A DNA stretch of 64,000 nt from Castor canadensis (lineage: Eukaryota; Chordata; Mammalia; Rodentia; Castoridae), in the NCBI RefSeq assembly GCF_047511655.1, contig NC_133395.1:77494158-77558157 (forward strand), given 5' to 3'. Position 1 is the first letter of the stretch; every line of letters begins with the position of its first letter. The notes under the pieces are model-generated. The model was not told the DNA's origin, made no database searches, and saw only the letters and a program-made list of their open reading frames with translations. A program made the position numbers and the translations under genes. Shown in pieces: positions 58,017 to 64,000 of this stretch.

Positions 58017-59672
58017 GATGATTCTTTAAAGGCCAACAAATTGGCCAGTAGTAAAAGGAGATTGGGATGAGACAGAAGATATTAGTAGGTTCAAATTCAA
58101 AATCAAGGAAGACACCTGTAATCCATGCAATTATGATTGTTAGAAGGGAAATATGTGTGTGGGGGTCACTTTTTTGTTTAATTTTGCTGTTCAATATCTT
58201 AGGTTGTACTCACTGCTGGGTTGTCCATAGAAGAGATTCCCCCTCTGTTCTCATTGTTCTCCCAGCTGAGAAAAATAACTTTCTCAGTTCATCCTCTTCC
58301 TTTGCTCAGGAATTAGTCCATGTCATGGGTGCCTGACATTCTCTGAATTTTAGGACAGCATCTTTACCTGCCTGGTGGATAGGCAGGCACAGTCTTACTT
58401 GATTGTCCTGGAGACCAGGATGGGTGGTTAAGATTGGTCCATAGGAGACAAGCATGTCATTGGGATTGAACTGGAAACACCTGAGAACAGTGCGAAAATG
58501 TGCATTGAACTTTTCAATTTCAGACTTGGCCTCACTGCTTAGTAAGGGACAGACACTGGTGTAAAGGGGGAAGTTTATAGAACGTCTTGGGCACATAATC
58601 CAACAACACTTTCCAACGTGTGGTACCAGCAGGATCAGTCATTTGCAACACATCTAGTCAAAGATCCTCCCAGTTCCTGAAGAAATGATGTGAAACTCAG
58701 GAGTCTGGTGACCTTAGGAAGAACAGGTTCAGGCTGCTTCCCACAGAGCTTCTGCTAAAGTGGAAGAGTTCCTGGAAGAGATACATGGGCTGAAGCTACA
58801 CTTCCAACTTTAGGGAAGAGGAAGAGGAGGATAGATGCACAGGACACTGATGAGGAAGACTGAGGGACCAGAGTGAGGAGAACACGGCACAGTGACTCTG
58901 AACAAACTCCTTGGCCAGGAAATCTCTTTGATTCTTGTAAATGGTGTGGAATCCCCTTCAGATATAGGCTCTATACATTTAAAAGCCAATTTAAAGTCTT
59001 TCCAATTCTATGTCCTAGGTGCTTATGCATAGCAAGTGCTGAATAAGCGTTCATTGAGTCTCCTTCCTTCCCTGCCTTTCTCCTTCCCATCCTCTTTCTT
59101 TCTTATATTCATAAAGTCTGGGTCATTCACTGTAGTGCTGAGCACTGGGGGTTTAGATGAATTAAACACAGCCATTGCTATTAAGTGTTTTGGAAATTTC
59201 TCATTAAAAACAGAGATTTACTTCCTGAGTTCTACTTTCTCTCTATGTTTTTCTTTTCCTGACACAGAACAAGTGCTGAACTTTGAGGCCTGAAAGGGGT
59301 TTGCAGGTCCAGGGTTTAAGGTGGGTGGGGAAAAAGGAAAGAGAAGCAGGAAATAGTTTTTCCAGGAATTGATTTTTGCCCTCCCGCCTCTTCCATCGAT
59401 ACACCCTTCCCAGAGCTGGTTAATTATCAATTCTTGTGAGAAAGCAAAGCTGCCCTGCGTTTTTGAAAGAACTTTGAGCACAAAGCCAGCTATATGTGAT
59501 ATACCTCTAGTTCATGAAAACATTTGCATCTTGTTAAATCAAGTGATTTGTCTATGCCTCCTGCATGCTCTGTGTTTCTTATATAATGCCAGAACTTATT
59601 TTGTGTTTCATCTTTGCCATCTTTTTCTGACCTTGGCTCTTTTCCCTCTTCTTTTTTCCCAACCCTCTCTAA
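58017..59672. other. Intergenic DNA, one unresolved segment
   Basis: No gene identified. 58,300-58,640 carries a 96-codon minus-strand frame and neighbouring open stretches that might be a decayed coding relic (see findings). A MIR end-like phrase lies at 59,015-59,055. Confidence 0.4.
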
Positions 59673-59689
59673 AATTGATAATGACTTCT

Positions 59690-59884
59690 AGCTGGGCACC
59701 AGTGGCTCATGCTTGTAATCCTAGCTACTCAGGAGGCAGAGATCAGGAGAATCGCAGTTCAAAGCCAGCCTGGGCAAATAGTTTGCAAGACCCTATCTTG
59801 AAAGAACCCATCACAAACATAGCGCTGGTGGAGTGGCTCCAAGGTGAAGGCTTGAGTTCAATCCCCAGTACTGAAAAAAAAAAG
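59690..59884 (+). mobile_element. Dimeric B1-ID SINE with target-site duplication
   Basis: 'AGCTGGGCACCAGTGGCTCA' to 'GTTCAATCCCCAGTACTG' and an A-tail. It is flanked by TTGATAATGACTTCT (59,675-59,689) and TTGATAATGATTTCT (59,885-59,899). The right monomer lacks about 20 bases after GAGTGGCTC. Confidence 0.93.
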
Positions 59885-59963
59885 TTGATAATGATTTCTG
59901 TATTTTCTATGCAGGATTGGAAACCAAAGATTAAATAGCTGTTGTTTTAGTAGTTCCCTCAAT

Positions 59964-60050
59964 TTTTTTTTTTTCCTGTGCTGAGGAAGGAGCCCAGGGC
60001 CCTGTACACGCTAGGCAAATGTGCTACCACTAAGGCACATTCCTGGCACC
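59964..60050 (-). mobile_element. ID-type SINE, minus strand
   Basis: T-run, 'GTGCTGAGGAAGGAGCCCAG' to 'TGTGCTACCACTAAGGCACA'. Confidence 0.8.
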
Positions 60051-60332
60051 CATCTGTTATGCTTGAAAAATTTCCAGCAGATCTAAAGTTACCCAAGACT
60101 GCCACTTTCCTCTAGAATAAGGCAGTGGTGATGTCACACTTTATTCCTGGAGCCACACATTGTCTTCCTGTCCTTTCTACCTAATGACTGAGTATCACCT
60201 TTTTAAATACCAGAATCAGGTTTCCTGCTGGCTAGTAAGTGGTTAATTGAATATACCAATGTATTTTATTCAGTTGCGACCTTATTTTCTTCCTTTTGTA
60301 TCCTTCTCTCTGAGGTTACTGTTCTTCAAGGT

Positions 60333-60395
60333 TTTGGTTTTGTTTGTGGCGCCGAGCCTTGCACATGTAAGGCAAGTTCTCTACACTCCCAGGTA
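60333..60395 (-). mobile_element. ID-type SINE fragment, minus strand
   Basis: 'GTGGCGCCGAGCCTTGCACA' to 'GGCAAGTTCTCTACACTCCC'. Confidence 0.65.
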
Positions 60396-61235
60396 GGTAC
60401 CTGCTCCTAGTCTTGGCATATTTAAATGTGTTTTGGTTTTTCCATCATTGTGCTGGATATTCTATTTGCCTCTCCACATCCACAATTCAGCTTTCTATAC
60501 TCGGCCAAGTGCTTTTGGGAGGCTGCTGTATAAGTGATGTCAACAAGCTGTTCACTCTCTTTTTTGCAATAGGGCTTAGTCAGTAAGAGGCACTGAAAGG
60601 AGGTCAGACTTGTAGTCTGGATGGGATGGCATGGAGTCATTTCTCTCTGCTCCTCCCCTCTAAGTACAACTGCATACTCTAGAAACAATGTCAGGAACAC
60701 CAAGGGACAATGTTGAAAGGTGCAAAGAAGGTGGATTGGCTGGGGATCTGAGGATGGGGGACAGCATGAGGAGAGTGTCTTGGGGCTACCCAACCAACAG
60801 GCCTGATTTTCCCAACCACCATGTAGCAATAGAAGGCAGCCCAGGTAACTCATTCCTCTCCTGGATCAAATGAGAGACCCACAAATCGACACCAGGTGAG
60901 CCAGGCAGCATCAGTAAGTGGGGTAAATGCAGAAACTGTCTGACAATAAAGGGCCAGGGAATGTGCTCTCCTCTGCCCACAGCAGAGACACAAGGAGACA
61001 GCACAGGAGTGGCAAGGTGGTCCCACCACAGCAAGCAGACAGCTTAGGAAAGCTTATCGCCCCCCTGGGTCCGAGACTTCCCTTTTCAATGTGCAGGGTG
61101 TCCTGGCCTAGGGAAACTCCTTTGCCCTACTAGGCAGCACCCACATGTACAAGTGGGAGCTCCAGTTGTGACAGACATATCAAACAAACCAAAATAATAT
61201 GGGAGGGGCTCTAAAAATTTGTTATTAGAACCACA
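60396..61235. other. Intergenic DNA, nothing recognised
   Basis: A 143-codon minus-strand frame lies at 60,422-60,853. It resembles no protein family that I know and is treated as chance. Confidence 0.45.
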
Positions 61236-61239
61236 ACCT

Positions 61240-61445
61240 GAAAAAGTTGGCTAGAATCCTCACGCTATATCTAAACAAGGTAACTACTTGCTAAAATAAG
61301 GACTAAAACAGGACCCAGGGACTTCTAACATAATAATCAAATGTCAAAGATGTATTTGTAAGATCATTCATCATTCCAAGAACCAAGAAAATTCACAACA
61401 TGAATGAGAAAAGACATTCATAGGATCAAATGCTATCTGTTTACA
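61240..61445 (+). mobile_element. Ancient L1 fragment (5' region-like)
   Basis: 'CAAGAACCAAGAAAATTCAC' followed by 'GAATGAGAAAAGACATTCAT' recalls an old L1 5' segment. The match is diverged and tentative. Confidence 0.4.
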
Positions 61446-61544
61446 AAAAAAAACACTTCAAATTCAGCAACATACATAGAAAAAGTGTAAAGGATAGAAA
61501 AGGATATACCAGGAGCATATTAAAAAAGAAAGAAAGAAAAGAAG

Positions 61545-61760
61545 GTATAGTTCTATCAATGTTAGATAAAATAGACTCATAATAAAAATTATTAGACAAA
61601 GAATATGACATAATGATAAAAGGTCCAATTCACTAGGAAAACATGATTCTAAATATCTATGCAGCAAACCACAGAGTCTCAAAATACAGGAAGCAAAAAA
61701 TGAGAACGTTGAAAGAAGAAATAGACAAATAGAGTCGGAGGTATCAATATCCTATTTTCA
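61545..61760 (+). mobile_element. Ancient L1 ORF2 fragment (endonuclease region)
   Basis: Bases from 61,605 ('GACATAATGATAAAAGGTCC') translate past stops to a stretch resembling ILNIYAxN, a conserved L1 endonuclease motif. The copy is disabled by length and mutations. Confidence 0.6.
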
Positions 61761-61821
61761 GCAACTGTTGGAACGACAGGATGGAAAACCAGCAAGGTAT
61801 GAGATAAGATATGAACAATAC

Positions 61822-62217
61822 AGTCGCTATGGTTTGTCCCCTCTGAAACCCATGTTGGAGTTAATCCCCATTGTGAGAGATTAAGAGGGTGGACACAGTC
61901 CAACTGTGGTGTTTAGAGATGGGGACTTTGAGAGCTGAATAGGATTCACTAAGATCATCTGGGTGAAGCTCCAGTGACTGAATACTGTGGCTTTACAAGA
62001 AGAGGGAGCAAGACTAAAAGACACACTCACAGGTACATCCTTTGTCTTTTTACCATGTGATTCCCTCCACTGCACTGGGACTCCGCCAGCCAGAAAGTCA
62101 TTGTCAGATGTGGTTCCTTGACCTTGGACAAGAACCATGAGCCAAAATAAACTTCATTTCTTTAGTTTTCCCAGTCTGTGGCATTGTGTTATCAGCAACA
62201 GAAAGCAGACTAAAATA
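61822..62217 (+). mobile_element. MaLR-type LTR relic (tentative)
   Basis: 'GCTATGGTTTGTCCCCTCTG', 'GAAACCCATGTTGGAGTTAA' and 'GAGCCAAAATAAACTTCATT' (with an AATAAA), then 'GTTATCAGCAACAGAAAGCA', follow the order of a mammalian MaLR solitary LTR. No internal retroviral genes are present. Confidence 0.6.
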
Positions 62218-62224
62218 GCAATCT

Positions 62225-62460
62225 ATGGATTGCTTGCTATATGATTCTATTTATAGAATATTTTTGAAATAGGCAAATTGTAGAAATGAGGGCAGATGAT
62301 TGCTTTCCAGGGTACAGAAGGATGAGGGGGGTGGGAAGGACGTGAATGTGGTTGTAAAATCACAGCAGGAAGAATCTGTGTGGTGTTGGAACTGTTCTGT
62401 ATCTGAATTGTGGTGATGGATATGCACACCAGTGATAAAATTACCTAGAGGTAAATACAC
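62225..62460 (+). mobile_element. Ancient L1 3' end
   Basis: 'ATATGATTCTATTTATAGAA', 'GAAATAGGCAAATTGTAGAA' and 'CTGTATCTGAATTGTGGTGA' follow a common old L1 3' UTR. Confidence 0.6.
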
Positions 62461-62804
62461 TCCTGTACCCATGCGTGCGTACACGCACATACACACAAAT
62501 GAGAAAAAAAAAAACTGCAACAAGCCAAGTTAGTTTAAATTCTGCAAAATGAAAAATTTAATTAATAAAAAGGCAATAGGAGGATGAGAGGTTGTAGTGG
62601 GGATACCTACTCCTTTCTTGACTCCTGTTAATGGTTTGTGTATCCCTGTTTTATGGTGGTATGGACATAGCAGGGAGGCTTAATAAATAGCTGTTTATTC
62701 AGAAATTTATTCCTGGGATTTTTGAATGTGCTCATGTTTTCTGCCTGTGCTCTGCTTGATTAGAAACCATTTGTCAATCAAAGCGCTTTCATGAAAGTAA
62801 GTGA

Positions 62805-62905
62805 GGAGCTGTGGGATATACAGCTCAGTGGTACAGCTCTTGTTTAGCACAGGCAAGGCCCTGGGTTTGATCCTAACAGCACAAAAAGAAAAATAAGTAA
62901 ATGAG
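62805..62905 (+). mobile_element. ID-type SINE
   Basis: 'GTGGGATATACAGCTCAGTG' to 'GGGTTTGATCCTAACAGCAC' with an A-rich tail of AAATAAGTAA units. Confidence 0.82.
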
Positions 62906-63490
62906 AAAAAATAAGTAAGTAAAGAAAATGAAAGTGAATGAATTTTGAGTCTGATAGTAACTTGCGAGTAGTCTAATTCCCAAGCCTAGATACCAATTTA
63001 AGAATGACAAAATTAATATTTCTCTGTGGTAATTCTACTAGGATGGAGAAGGAAATCCAAAGCTGTTACTTTCTATCTAGAAGTAAAATAGGGCCAGTTT
63101 ATGCAAGGCTCATTATTGTGTAGGTTCACAGACACCCCAGGTCACAGCTTATTTCCTAGAATAGTGTCTCTACACTCAAAGCCAGGACATACTAGTTGGT
63201 CTTAATCACTTGTCTTTAAAGAAATTTGTTTCTTATATTACTAAAAAAATTAAGTTGGAGATGATCCAAGGTTGTCCTGGTAATAAAGACTTCTCCATTT
63301 TCTTGATTTTGAGTTGCCTTATAACATGGAGGAAATTCTTTTGCCTTAAATTTGCACATCGTAATATTAAATTGCACAGATAGTTATTTTGCCTTGAATT
63401 GCCATAAATTGTGTACTTTCAAGGGTCTGTGTCATGTATGTGAGTATCATAAATTTTGTGTATCACGGTAGGAAAAAATATTCCATGCAA
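62906..63490. other. Intergenic DNA, nothing recognised
   Basis: AT-rich, no gene or clear repeat. Confidence 0.5.
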
Positions 63491-63494
63491 AGAA

Positions 63495-63698
63495 AGCAGG
63501 GGAAGCTAATATTAGATAAAATAGACTTGAAGTCAAACAGCATAATAAAAGGCAAAGAACACTGTGTATTTAAAAAGCTTCGGTTCTTCAGGAGTAACAG
63601 TTATCAAAATGTACACATCTAATAACAGACCGTCAAGATATATGAAGCATAAGTTAACAGACTCAGAAGGAGAAACAAACAGCTCTACAATAACACTT
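63495..63698 (+). mobile_element. Ancient L1 ORF2 fragment (endonuclease region)
   Basis: 'GCATAATAAAAGGCAAAGAA' and 'AAATGTACACATCTAATAAC' to 'CATAAGTTAACAGACTCAGA' correspond to the same L1 region as 61,545-61,760, here a second diverged copy ended by a SINE. Confidence 0.6.
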
Positions 63699-63778
63699 GA
63701 GTGCTGCAGATGTGTGGCTCAGTGGGCAGAGTGCAAGGCCCTGAGTTCAAAACCCATACCATCAAAAAGAAAAAAAAG
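63699..63778 (+). mobile_element. ID-type SINE, internally shortened
   Basis: 'GTGCTGCAGATGTGTGGCTC' to 'GAGTTCAAAACCCATACC' and an A-tail. The centre between A and B boxes is shortened. Confidence 0.8.
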
Positions 63779-64000
63779 CAATCACTTGAAACCCCACTAC
63801 CCCACTCTCAGTTATGGATTGAACAAGCAGATGAAAGACAAGTAAGGAAGTACTGGATGTGCACAGCACAACAGACAAAGTGAGTCCAACAGAACACATA
63901 ACGCTCAGTCAGCGGCAGAGAAGGCATTCGCAGGACAGACTGTATGGCAAGATACAAACTGAGGCTCAATAGATTTAAAAAGGTAGATATCATAAAAAAT
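63779..64000. other. Window end, nothing recognised
   Basis: AT-rich sequence. It may continue the L1 relic interrupted by the preceding SINE. Confidence 0.4.

Noticed and set aside
59369-59938. 189-codon plus-strand frame
   Set aside because: Its second half is the translated dimeric SINE at 59,690, and the first half has no known relatives.
60422-60853. 143-codon minus-strand frame
   Set aside because: No recognisable family, cysteine- and leucine-rich composition without domain pattern. Probably chance.
61822-62217. Possible endogenous retrovirus
   Set aside because: Only an LTR-like relic is visible. There are no gag, pol or env reading frames nearby.
44112-64000. Search for GSX1, the third ParaHox gene
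   Set aside because: No GSX1 homeodomain or N-terminal SRPF-like sequence was found. It is expected further right.

Overview
This is mammalian nuclear DNA, most likely from a rodent outside the mouse/rat group. It carries two intron-containing homeobox genes of the ParaHox cluster, CDX2 and PDX1, in a background of mammalian repeats. The commonest young repeat is a SINE with a tRNA-Ala-like (ID type) unit, found alone or fused behind a 7SL-derived (B1-like) unit. From memory this dimer suits beaver-like rodents (Castorimorpha), with squirrels as an alternative. The species call is an inference. Nothing prokaryotic was seen.

Layout. Positions 1-6.4 kb are upstream flank of CDX2, with only ancient repeat relics. 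CDX2 lies on the plus strand at 6.9-11.95 kb (three coding exons, 310 codons predicted). It has a CpG-rich promoter, first exon and first intron, and a small upstream ORF that overlaps its start codon. A CpG-rich block follows at 13.65-14.75 kb. From 14.8 to 34.8 kb the DNA is repeat-rich: ID/B1 SINEs, old L1 and MIR pieces, a Tigger-type DNA transposon, LTR-like relics and microsatellites. This stretch also holds a CpG-rich block at 18.35-19.35 kb and a decayed processed pseudogene of PDCD10 at about 26.55-27.68 kb, itself split by a SINE. Another CpG-rich block lies at 35.6-36.85 kb. PDX1 lies on the minus strand (coding exons 39,428-39,873 and 43,427-43,832; 283 codons). Its promoter and upstream flank run rightwards from 43.83 kb and include regions that match the known distances of the PDX1 upstream enhancers. 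From 48.7 kb to the end the DNA is again repeat-rich, with a LINE 3' end at 57.0-57.35 kb flanked by a perfect 15-bp target-site duplication.

The two genes point at each other (tail to tail), with stop codons about 27.5 kb apart. In other mammals GSX1 lies beyond PDX1, and URAD and FLT3 lie beyond CDX2; none of these is visible here. CDX2 specifies intestinal epithelium, trophectoderm and posterior axis. PDX1 specifies pancreas and duodenum and keeps beta cells mature. Both are DNA-binding transcription factors of adjacent gut territories, and neither shows a disabling lesion.

The lineage-specific SINEs are almost absent from about 1-14.8 kb and 34.8-48.7 kb, the two gene-bearing stretches. 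They are dense in the two stretches between and beyond. This fits the known resistance of Hox and ParaHox neighbourhoods to transposon insertion.
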